This document shows, piece by piece, positions 1-7,102 of a stretch of 64,000 nucleotides of DNA (its first letter is position 1; each line of letters starts with the position of its first letter). The position numbers and the translations under genes were made by a program. The DNA lies in assembly GCA_942491345.1 (NCBI GenBank), contig CALOAN010000036.1:62001-126000 (forward strand), read 5' to 3'. The stretch comes from JAHEEL01 sp942491345. GTDB taxonomy: Bacteria; Actinomycetota; Acidimicrobiia; Spongiisociales; UBA5794. The notes beneath the pieces were generated by a model. That model was given only the letters and a program-made list of their open reading frames with translations. It was not told the DNA's origin and did not search any database.

Positions 1-516
1 GGGGAGTACCTCGCCACGAAGTCCCAGGAAGAGGTGTTCGAAGCCGAGATGAAGCTCGAGGCCAAGCACCTCGAGGAGCATCGCGGGCATGAGCGAGACG
101 AGTTACGACATATGTTCGGTGAGATGGGCCTCCAGGGGGAGGACCTGGAGACGGTGGTTCACATCATCGACAAGAGCGACGACGCGATGCTGGGTGTGAT
201 GGCAGGCCTCGAGTTCGGGGTCGTAGACACCGAGCGGCGCAATCCGTATCTCGCTGCCTTCGCTTCAGCGGGTCTCTTCCTCGCCGGTGCCCTCCCTTCC
301 GTTGTCCCATTCGCGTTCTTCGAGGACACGGGTACAGCGCTGTTCGTCGCAGCCGTCTTGACTGGCATCGGCCTCCTCGCGGTCGGCGCAGCCAAGACCG
401 CGATGACGAAGACCAATCCCTTCGGCAGCGCCTTCGAGAATCTCGGTATCGGATTCGCCGGCGGCGTGTTGAGCTACTTGGTGGGTCTGGGATTCGAAGC
501 ATTGATGTCGTCCTGA
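1..516 (+). CDS. VIT1/CCC1-family membrane protein, 5' partial
   Basis: The reading frame is already open at base 1 (GEYLATKSQEEV...), so the true start is upstream of the window. The visible 171 residues begin with the GEYLATKSQ segment typical of VIT1/CCC1 iron/manganese transporters, followed by a charged helical stretch rich in Glu and His (about residues 12-60) and three hydrophobic segments (about 83-103, 110-130 and 145-167). Family knowledge suggests transition-metal transport across the cytoplasmic membrane. The 3' end overlaps the convergent btuD gene by 43 bp. A GTG at 34 is internal, not a real start. Confidence 0.75.
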   Translation, partial: GEYLATKSQEEVFEAEMKLEAKHLEEHRGHERDELRHMFGEMGLQGEDLETVVHIIDKSDDAMLGVMAGLEFGVVDTERRNPYLAAFASAGLFLAGALPSVVPFAFFEDTGTALFVAAVLTGIGLLAVGAAKTAMTKTNPFGSAFENLGIGFAGGVLSYLVGLGFEALMSS

Positions 517-1289
517 GACCGCACCGGGACCACAACGATCCCGCCGAAACCGTCGTCGAAGATCCTCACACCCGCACCGAAGTGCGTGCGAATCAACTCC
601 GGGTCGAGCACGTCCCTACCCCGTCCCTCGGCAACCACCACCCCTCCGGACAGCATCACCAAGCGGTCTGGGAATTGGCCGGCGATCGTCAGGTCGTGCA
701 TGGCCGACAACACGGTGAGGTCCCGCTCGCGACGCAGGCTGTCGACGAGCTCCAACACCGTCTGCTGCTTCCCGATATCGAGAGCGGTGGTCGGCTCATC
801 GAGGAGGAGGATCGGAGACTCCTGGGCGAGAGCACGCGCGATCACAACCCGTTGAAGCTCTCCCCCCGACAGCGTCGTGACCTCGCGATCGGCAAACCCC
901 GACAGGCTGAGGGCATCGAGCACTGCTGCGACGACGTCGAGGTCATGGCGCGAGGGCCCGGTCACCTCGCCGAGATGTGGTGTCCTCCCGAGCAAGACGT
1001 AGTCGACCACTCGCATCCCGGGAGGGAGCACCGGGTGCTGCGGAACCAACGCCACGGATCTGGCGAGTTCGCGGCGCTTCATCGCTGACAGGGTCGTGCC
1101 GGTGATCACCACCGACCCATCGAAGGCGACCGCCCCGGTGATTGCTCTCAGAAGCGTCGTCTTGCCGGCACCATTCGGACCGATGAGCCCGACCCACTCC
1201 CCTCTCTCGACCGCCAGATCGACAGAATCGAGAATCGTCGAGTCGGCAAACTGGACACCGACGGCGGCGAGGGAGAGCGCGGCCGTCAC
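474..1289 (-). CDS. btuD: Cobalamin/Fe-siderophore-type ABC transporter ATP-binding protein (BtuD-like)
   Basis: This 271-residue ATPase has the Walker A motif GPNGAGKTT at residues 37-45, a Q-loop (LVPQH, about 81-85), the signature LSGGE at 140-144 and Walker B LLLDEP at about 161-166. Length and motifs fit the FecCD/BtuCD importer subfamily. It is the last gene of a three-gene leftward unit: its ATG overlaps the btuC stop by 4 nt. The cobalamin riboswitch ahead of btuF makes vitamin B12 or another corrinoid the likely substrate. The protein would power import through the BtuC channel. The 3' end overlaps the convergent VIT-like gene. Confidence 0.9.
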   Translation of the reverse strand: MTAALSLAAVGVQFADSTILDSVDLAVERGEWVGLIGPNGAGKTTLLRAITGAVAFDGSVVITGTTLSAMKRRELARSVALVPQHPVLPPGMRVVDYVLLGRTPHLGEVTGPSRHDLDVVAAVLDALSLSGFADREVTTLSGGELQRVVIARALAQESPILLLDEPTTALDIGKQQTVLELVDSLRRERDLTVLSAMHDLTIAGQFPDRLVMLSGGVVVAEGRGRDVLDPELIRTHFGAGVRIFDDGFGGIVVVPVRSQDDINASNPRPTK

Positions 1290-2338
1290 GAGCCGAGCCC
1301 CCGTGACGAGCGGAGTACAACCGCGAAGAACGGTGCACCAAAGAACGCGGTCACTACACCAATCGGAATCTCGGCTGGAGCCGAGATCGTCCTGGCCAGG
1401 AGATCCGCCAGGATCAAGAACGCAGCGCCGAGCACCACTGAGAGAGGCAGGACGATTCGATAGCTGGTGCCGAACACGATTCGGATCGTGTGCGGAACGA
1501 TGATGCCCACGAATCCGATCAGGCCCGAGACCGCAACAACCGCGGCCGTGCCGAGAGTCGCTGCGAGCACAATCACCAGCCGCACCCGTGTGGGATCAAC
1601 GCCAAGCGTGACCGCCTCGTCATCACCCACGCTGAGCACATCGAGCCTTCGTGCCCCGGCAAGTATCACAACCGTCGTCACAACGACGTAGGGAAGGACC
1701 ATCCAAACCTCCGTCCACCCAACCGTCGACAGGCGACCGAGAATCCATCCGTAGACCTCTCGCAGTGTCTCGGCATTCCGTTGCTGCAGATATGTCTGGA
1801 CCGCGGTCAGGAACGCCGCCACTGCCACGCCGGCGAGAATCAGGGTGACCGCCGTCCTTCCGGCACGCACCGAGTATCCGATCGCGTAGGTTGCTGCGAC
1901 ACCTCCGATGCCGCCAAGGAATGCGAGCAAGGGAAGCGGTCCGAACGGCGTGGGAGGAATCGACGGGCCGTAGGCGATCGCTATCGTCGCACCGAGCCCA
2001 GCGCCGGCAGCAACACCGAGCAGATAGGGGTCGGCCAGTGGATTCCGGAACGATCCCTGGTACGCGCCACCCGCGATCGCCAGCGTTGCCCCAACAATCC
2101 CACCGAGAACGATCCGAGGCATCCGCAGATCCCACAGGATTGCTTCCTCCCGCTCGGTCAACCCCGGGTCGATCGCAACGAACGGCAGGCGGTCGAACAA
2201 CGAAGCCACAACCGACGACGCGTCGAGATGGACGGCCCCCAAAAGTGAGGCCGCGAGAACCGCCGCACCCAGGGCCGCGAGCGCCCCGGCGAACCACCAC
2301 CAGTGGAGATGGCTCGGGCGGATCTCATCACCGGTCAT
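1286..2338 (-). CDS. btuC: Cobalamin ABC transporter permease (BtuC/FecCD family)
   Basis: This 350-residue, very hydrophobic protein shows the FecCD permease pattern: an N-terminal membrane segment (about 16-34), LWDLRMPRI before helix 2, GAYQGSFRNPLADPYLLGVA around residue 90-115 and SGLIGFVGIIVPHTIRI near 265-283, the region contacting the ATPase. Roughly ten membrane helices are expected. It overlaps btuF upstream and btuD downstream by 4 nt each, so the three are translationally coupled. The role, forming the inner-membrane corrinoid channel, is inferred from the family and from the upstream riboswitch. Confidence 0.9.
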   Translation of the reverse strand: MTGDEIRPSHLHWWWFAGALAALGAAVLAASLLGAVHLDASSVVASLFDRLPFVAIDPGLTEREEAILWDLRMPRIVLGGIVGATLAIAGGAYQGSFRNPLADPYLLGVAAGAGLGATIAIAYGPSIPPTPFGPLPLLAFLGGIGGVAATYAIGYSVRAGRTAVTLILAGVAVAAFLTAVQTYLQQRNAETLREVYGWILGRLSTVGWTEVWMVLPYVVVTTVVILAGARRLDVLSVGDDEAVTLGVDPTRVRLVIVLAATLGTAAVVAVSGLIGFVGIIVPHTIRIVFGTSYRIVLPLSVVLGAAFLILADLLARTISAPAEIPIGVVTAFFGAPFFAVVLRSSRGLGS

Positions 2339-3333
2339 GCGTCGCTCTGACCATCGACTGCATCGGCGATCGCCTCCAGGAGATCAACGACCCGTGGCCC
2401 CCATCGTGACGCGATGTCGTCGTCGAGCTCTGAGATCGCTCCAGCCTGAACGGCGGACAACACGTCCCAACCGGGCCGCTGAGCGATCGACTCGCGATCC
2501 TGGCTGCAGCACTTGGTGTCGGCCAGGAAGATCAGTGACGGATCCTCGTCCAGGATGTGCTCGGGAGACAGTTGGGGATAGCCGTAGCCGTCCGGATCGG
2601 CTCCGTCGGCAATGTTCGCAAGGCCGAGCATTGCATACAGCGTGCCCACAAACGTTGCCGACGTCACGGTGTAGTAGTCCGGGCTCAGTTCGTGGTAGTA
2701 CGTCGCGCCGGTGCCATCTGTTCCTCCCGTGATGGTGGCGATGTCAGACTTCATCGATTCGACGAGTCCGGTCGCATCCTCGGCGTGCCCCGTCGCAGCC
2801 CCGACTTGGCCGATCTGAGCGTACGCCTCCTCCAACGTCCGGGCGGCCGGGTGCACGATCACGGGGATGCCGAGTGTCTCGAGACCAGCCACGACCTCGC
2901 CGGGGTCATACATGAGAATGACGAGGTCGGCCTCGTAGCCGGCGATCGCCTCGAGGTTCGGTTCGAAACCCGTCAGGTCCGTGGTCGGGGCTTCCTCGGG
3001 ATAGTTCGACTGGTCATCAACGGCCGCCACCTGTCCTCCGGCGCCGATGGCAAACAGGACTTCGGTCGACGTTGGCGAAAGTGACACGATGTGCTCCGGC
3101 TGTGCCGCAATGGTGACGGGGCCGTTCGCCGCCTGGATGGTCACGGGAAAGCCGGCTGTTTCGGCACTCCCGGTGGACGTACTCGAGGGCGGTTCGCTCG
3201 TGGTTGTCGGCAATTGCGTGGTTGAGGCAGGAACCGTCGTTGTGGCCGACGTATCCGCCGTTGCCGACGAGGATCCGCACGCCGCAACAACGAGAGCGAC
3301 CGCAGCGATGGCCGCCAGATTCTGTGGGGACAA
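2335..3333 (-). CDS. btuF: Cobalamin-binding lipoprotein (BtuF-like substrate-binding protein)
   Basis: After a hydrophobic signal segment comes the lipobox VVAACG, so the mature protein is probably a lipid-anchored binding protein. A Ser/Thr-rich linker (TSATTTVPASTTQ) is followed by a helical-backbone type periplasmic-binding domain with VSLSPTSTEVLFAIGAGGQVAAVDD and a C-terminal RWGPR-type segment. I chose TTG at 3333 because AGAGGAG lies about 8 nt upstream; the frame stays open to 3405 but that part belongs to the riboswitch/leader. The protein would be about 332 residues. It heads the btuFCD unit and captures the corrinoid outside the membrane. Confidence 0.85.
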   Translation of the reverse strand: MSPQNLAAIAAVALVVAACGSSSATADTSATTTVPASTTQLPTTTSEPPSSTSTGSAETAGFPVTIQAANGPVTIAAQPEHIVSLSPTSTEVLFAIGAGGQVAAVDDQSNYPEEAPTTDLTGFEPNLEAIAGYEADLVILMYDPGEVVAGLETLGIPVIVHPAARTLEEAYAQIGQVGAATGHAEDATGLVESMKSDIATITGGTDGTGATYYHELSPDYYTVTSATFVGTLYAMLGLANIADGADPDGYGYPQLSPEHILDEDPSLIFLADTKCCSQDRESIAQRPGWDVLSAVQAGAISELDDDIASRWGPRVVDLLEAIADAVDGQSDA

Positions 3334-3387
3334 GAGAATGCTCCTCTCTCTGGAGGAGCCTTCATGGATGCGTCGTGACCCCTCCTC

Positions 3388-3532
3388 CGAAGGTGCGTCG
3401 CACACCGGCGGGAAGGCGTCCTGGCTCGTCCCCGAGGGGCTTCACAGTTGCGGGACAGCGCCGGATTCGCACCGGACTTCGCTTCACACTCGGCGCCCGG
3501 GAGAACCCGGGACCGGTAAGCGTAGCAATGAG
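3388..3532 (-). promoter_or_regulatory. Cobalamin (B12) riboswitch
   Basis: On the minus strand the region reads, in order, a GGTCCCGGG...CCCGGG stem, GGTGCGAATCCGGCGCTGTC, CCGCAACTGTGAAGCCCC, the B12-box-like GAGCCAGGACGCC (around 3416-3429) and a closing GGTGTGCGACGCACC. These match the conserved core of cobalamin riboswitches. It sits directly before btuF, so B12 binding should repress expression of the importer. The stretch from about 3340 to 3387 would hold the expression platform next to the ribosome binding site. Confidence 0.9.
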
Positions 3533-3583
3533 GAGCTCCCGAGGCGCTGGTCACCACGTCGGCCGGGAGCGCACCAAGATCGC

Positions 3584-3589
3584 TACGCT
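3584..3589 (+). promoter_or_regulatory. Leaderless-type -10 box for the small gene at 3598
   Basis: TACGCT lies 8 nt before the ATG at 3598 and there is no Shine-Dalgarno sequence between them. That spacing would put the transcript start on or next to the start codon. No convincing -35 element is visible. Confidence 0.4.
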
Positions 3590-3597
3590 CCTGGACC

Positions 3598-3732
3598 ATG
3601 AAACCGGTGCTCAACGTCGTTGTTCTTGCTGCAGCCGCGGCCGCCGCCGTGGCGCTCGTGGTCACCAGGCGACCCAGCCGCCCCGCTACACCCGAGGGGT
3701 CGTGGCAGCCGGTCGACCCACCCGGCCGATGA
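3598..3732 (+). CDS. Small single-pass membrane protein (44 aa), function unknown
   Basis: The frame encodes MKPVLNVVVLAAAAAAVALV and then a positively charged, proline-rich tail ending in WQPVDPPGR. That is one membrane helix (about residues 4-22) with VTRRPSRP after it, suggesting an anchored tail. The stop codon overlaps the next gene's start as ATGA, so the two are translationally coupled, which is the best evidence that this short frame is real. I do not recognise a family. It begins a few bases after a TACGCT box and has no ribosome binding site. Confidence 0.55.
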   Translation: MKPVLNVVVLAAAAAAAVALVVTRRPSRPATPEGSWQPVDPPGR

Positions 3733-4457
3733 AGATCGCTCTCGATCACACGTCTGAGATCGGCATTCGGGCCGGACGCCTTCTTCTCGGTGAACCGGAT
3801 CTCGACAGACTCGGCATCGTTCGCCGCGAGGTGAAGAACCGCGATCCGAGGCTGACGCGTGTCGACCGTGTCACCGACTTTGATGCCGTTGTGACCGACG
3901 ACCCCGAGTCGACCATCCTCGCTGAGGCGGTCGGCGCCGGGGTCCCCTGTGTCCTCTGGGCTGACGAAGCCGTTCTTCCGGTCGAGACCGGCGCAGTCCC
4001 GGTCCTTGCCGGCGCAAACCTGGTCACGGGTATTGGGCGCAGCCTCGCTGAGCGAGAGACCCGGATCGCCGGCCCATCGGCCGACGTCCTCTTCGCTTGG
4101 ACCGAACCGGGGAAACCTCTCCGCAGCGGTGAACCAATCACCTTCCCCGATCCGGTCGGCGCACGGTGGGGCGTTCGGCGACGCATGACGAACCGGCGCC
4201 TCGAGGTTGCAGCGCCGGTCCCCGATGAGTGGGCCGGTGTTGTTGTCCAGACAATCACCGACGACGTGGCACACGCGCTCGGCATCGCAGATCTCGCCAC
4301 CCACCTAGAGGCGATAGCGCTCGCCGCGGGGGCCGTGACGGCCGCATCGGGTCTTGTGCCATCCGGCACTCACCACCCTGAGGAGTATGCCGATGACTAC
4401 CTCGGAGCGGCGATGCGTATCGGCCTCGACGTCGCCTCGTTCACGTCGGCCGCCTGA
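3729..4457 (+). CDS. Hypothetical protein coupled to the small membrane protein
   Basis: The start MKIALDHTSEIGIRAGRLLL is chosen because its ATG overlaps the stop of the 44-residue gene. The 242-residue product is soluble-looking, with alternating strand/helix character and segments such as FDAVVTDDPESTILAEAVGAGVPCVLWAD (about 58-86), reminiscent of a nucleotide- or sugar-nucleotide-binding Rossmann-like layer, and a C-terminal helical HHPEEYADDYLGAAMRIG. I do not recognise the family and assign no function. Codon use is typical of the neighbourhood. Together with the membrane peptide it could form a small two-component membrane-associated module. Confidence 0.65.
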   Translation: MKIALDHTSEIGIRAGRLLLGEPDLDRLGIVRREVKNRDPRLTRVDRVTDFDAVVTDDPESTILAEAVGAGVPCVLWADEAVLPVETGAVPVLAGANLVTGIGRSLAERETRIAGPSADVLFAWTEPGKPLRSGEPITFPDPVGARWGVRRRMTNRRLEVAAPVPDEWAGVVVQTITDDVAHALGIADLATHLEAIALAAGAVTAASGLVPSGTHHPEEYADDYLGAAMRIGLDVASFTSAA

Positions 4458-4488
4458 GTTCACGGTCCTCGTAGTCGCTCACCTGCGG

Positions 4489-4494
4489 TTGAAT
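4489..4494 (+). promoter_or_regulatory. Possible leaderless -10 box for the Trx-NHL lipoprotein
   Basis: TTGAAT ends 6 nt before the ATG at 4501. The spacing matches several other genes in this window that have a -10-like box directly in front of the start codon and no ribosome binding site. Confidence 0.3.
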
Positions 4495-4500
4495 GCCGGG

Positions 4501-6537
4501 ATGCGGGTGTTCGCTGTTCTCCTCAGCCTGGTCCTACTCGTCGCGTCCGCCTGTACCGGCGGTGGTGCGACCGACCTGTCGTCCCAGCAGGCCGCATCGT
4601 CGACAACGACGTCCCCGGTCGCTACGCCGAATGTCGAGCAGGCTTCCGAACGGACCCGCGCACCCGAGTTTCCCGCAGGACTCGATTGGCTGAATGTCGA
4701 CGAACCGCTCGATCTCGCCTCGCTCCGCGGCAAGATCGTCCTTCTGGACTTCTGGACATACGGATGCATCAACTGCATCCACATCATTCCGGATCTGAAA
4801 CGCCTCGAAACCGAATTCCCCGATGAACTCGTCGTCATCGGCGTCCACTCTGCCAAGTTCACCAACGAGGGCGACACCAACAACATCCGCGAGGTCACCC
4901 AGCGTTATGACCTCCGTCATCCCGTCGTCAACGACGCTGATTTCGAGATCTGGAATTCGTGGGGAGCACGGGCCTGGCCGACGGTCGCCCTCATCGACCC
5001 GGACGGCTACGCGGTCGGTCTGCACGCCGGCGAGGGTGTCTATCAGGTTGTCCAGCCGGTGATCTCTACGCTCCTCCAGGAATTCGACGGTGACGGACAA
5101 ATCGATCCGACACCGATCTCGCTCGCCCTCGAACGGGACCGCTCCCCAGACACCGTTCTTTCCTACCCGGGAAAGGTCTACGCCGACCCGGCCTCCGACC
5201 GGCTGTTCATCGCCGACACGGGTCACCATCGGATCATCGCAGCAACCGACGACGGCACAGTGACCGCCGTCTTTGGATCGGGGAGAGAAGGATTCAAAGA
5301 CGGGCGCGGCACCGGAGCGTCGTTCTCCTCTCCGCAGGGCCTGCTCGCCGACGGTGACACGCTCTACGTCGCCGACACCAACAACCATGCACTGCGGAGC
5401 ATCGATCTGGCCACGGGAATTGTCACGACCTTGGCCGGAACCGGCGAGCAGGGGTGGCCGCCCGTCGGAGGCCCCGTCGGCGAGGTCACGCTCAACTCGC
5501 CGTGGGCTCTCGAACGCGCCGGCGATGAGCTCTACGTTGCGAACGCCGGCACACATCAAATCTGGACCATCAACCTGACTACGGGGACGGCCGAGCCGTC
5601 GGTGGGTAGCGCCGCCGAGGGAACGACAAACGGGCCTCTGCTCCAAGCGGAGCTCGCTCAGCCATCGGGTCTCGCCTTCGGCGCCGACGGAATGCTCTAC
5701 TTCGCCGACTCCGAATCCAGCTCGATCAGAGGCGCCGCAGTTGCACAACCAGCCGGCGAGACCGTACTTGTCGCCGGTGGCGAAACGAACCTCTTCGAGT
5801 TCGGCGATGTCGACGGCACAGGAGCAGACGCGCGGTTCCAGCATCCGCTCGGGATCGATGACTACGCCGGGACCCTGCTCGTTGCCGACACGTACAACTC
5901 GAAAATCAAGTTGGTGGATCCGGCAACGGGCCAAGCGACAACACTGTTCGGATCGGAACAGGGTTGGAGCGACGGCAACGACCCACAGTTCTACGAACCG
6001 GGCGGGCTCTCGGTGGACGGCGATCTCCTGTGGGTCGCCGACACCAACAACCACGTGATTCGGATGATCGACCTCACCACGAGCGTTGCCACGACGCTGG
6101 TGCTTTCCGGACTCGATGCCTTGGCTGCGCCTTCGGATTCGGAGACGTTCCCCGGAACGGTGGTGCCACTGCCGACCGTTTCGGCCGCCGCGGGACCCGC
6201 CGAGCTCTTGCTCGATGTGCGTCTGCCTGAGGGATACAAGGTCAACGACGACGCCTCCTCGTCCGTCACGTTGGCCGACGCCGGCGGCGTGTCGTCGTTC
6301 CCGGGCGGAAAACGCGTCGACGTGACCGGTAGGACGTTCCCGGTCTCGATCCCACTCGAACTCCGCGAGGGTCTTGGAACCGTTACCGCCGACCTGGCCC
6401 TCGTCTGGTGTCGGAAGGACGCAGAGGGCCTCTGCTTGCTCGAACAGACTCGTTTCGAGATTCCACTCGACGTGGCGGCGACGGGACCGTCCGCCTCGAT
6501 TCGGCTGCCGCTCGACCTCACCGCTCCCGAGCGGTAG
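4501..6537 (+). CDS. Thioredoxin-domain / NHL-repeat lipoprotein
   Basis: The ATG at 4501 gives a lipoprotein signal, MRVFAVLLSLVLLVASAC, with the lipidated Cys at residue 18; the frame is open further upstream but that part lacks a signal. A Ser/Thr linker leads to a TlpA-like thioredoxin fold with the active motif C-I-N-C at residues 89-92 in a FWTYGCINC context. From about residue 200 there are at least five NHL repeats (VADTNNHALRSID, VADTYNSKIKLVD, VADTNNHVIRMID), predicted to form a beta-propeller, then a C-terminal beta domain (about 555-678). The order resembles NHLRC2-type proteins. It probably does extracytoplasmic thiol-disulfide chemistry on an unknown partner. Confidence 0.85.
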   Translation: MRVFAVLLSLVLLVASACTGGGATDLSSQQAASSTTTSPVATPNVEQASERTRAPEFPAGLDWLNVDEPLDLASLRGKIVLLDFWTYGCINCIHIIPDLKRLETEFPDELVVIGVHSAKFTNEGDTNNIREVTQRYDLRHPVVNDADFEIWNSWGARAWPTVALIDPDGYAVGLHAGEGVYQVVQPVISTLLQEFDGDGQIDPTPISLALERDRSPDTVLSYPGKVYADPASDRLFIADTGHHRIIAATDDGTVTAVFGSGREGFKDGRGTGASFSSPQGLLADGDTLYVADTNNHALRSIDLATGIVTTLAGTGEQGWPPVGGPVGEVTLNSPWALERAGDELYVANAGTHQIWTINLTTGTAEPSVGSAAEGTTNGPLLQAELAQPSGLAFGADGMLYFADSESSSIRGAAVAQPAGETVLVAGGETNLFEFGDVDGTGADARFQHPLGIDDYAGTLLVADTYNSKIKLVDPATGQATTLFGSEQGWSDGNDPQFYEPGGLSVDGDLLWVADTNNHVIRMIDLTTSVATTLVLSGLDALAAPSDSETFPGTVVPLPTVSAAAGPAELLLDVRLPEGYKVNDDASSSVTLADAGGVSSFPGGKRVDVTGRTFPVSIPLELREGLGTVTADLALVWCRKDAEGLCLLEQTRFEIPLDVAATGPSASIRLPLDLTAPER

Positions 6538-6540
6538 CGA

Positions 6541-7041
6541 TCAGGGGCCGTCCACCGTGGCGACCGGCTCGGTCTTCGTGGTGTCCGCACTCGACGTCGT
6601 CTCGACCGGCTCGGTCTTCGTGGACGCGCTGGCACCATTCCCCTGTGCGTGAACCGCCCGTCTTACCGGTGTGGTCCGAGGCGCGGGGACGAGGTATGTC
6701 TCCTCCAACACGATGAGTTCGACGCCGCCGACAACATCCGAGATCAGGTTGTACAGAACCGCCCCAAGCGTCATGAGCCCGGTCATCGTTGCATACAGGA
6801 CGATGGCGAAGAAAAGCACAGCCCTGAAGTAGAGCTCTCCATTCGCCGTGAAGACGAGAGAGAAGTTGTCGAAGAACTCAGCGGCCTTCTCCGGGATGCC
6901 GCGTTGCACGGCGAGCGACCACGTAACCCACACGCCAAGGACGAACACAAGCGCCCCAATCGCATTGAGCACGAGGGAGACCTTGAGCACCGTCCACGGG
7001 TCGATCTTGCGAATGACCCGTCGCACACGCCGAACAGCCAT
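6541..7041 (-). CDS. DUF3566 transmembrane protein downstream of gyrA
   Basis: The 166-residue protein begins MAVRRVRRVIRKIDPWTVLK, has a first membrane helix (about residues 20-45) and a second (about 74-98), and ends in a Ser/Thr/Val-rich tail with the repeat TKTEPV occurring twice (about 142-161). DUF3566 proteins are regularly found directly after gyrA in actinobacteria, as here. The function is unknown in the family. It is 61 bp downstream of gyrA on the same strand and ends 3 bp from the convergent Trx-NHL gene. Confidence 0.85.
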   Translation of the reverse strand: MAVRRVRRVIRKIDPWTVLKVSLVLNAIGALVFVLGVWVTWSLAVQRGIPEKAAEFFDNFSLVFTANGELYFRAVLFFAIVLYATMTGLMTLGAVLYNLISDVVGGVELIVLEETYLVPAPRTTPVRRAVHAQGNGASASTKTEPVETTSSADTTKTEPVATVDGP

Positions 7042-7102
7042 ACGCCGAGTGTAGGAAGCAGCCCCGAGTAGCCCGGGTGTTTGCGGGCCACCGGCTTGCG
7101 GG

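Noticed and set aside
3204..3728. Long frame extending the gene at 3729 upstream
   Set aside because: It crosses the antisense riboswitch and btuF; the ATGA overlap with the 44-residue gene marks the true start.
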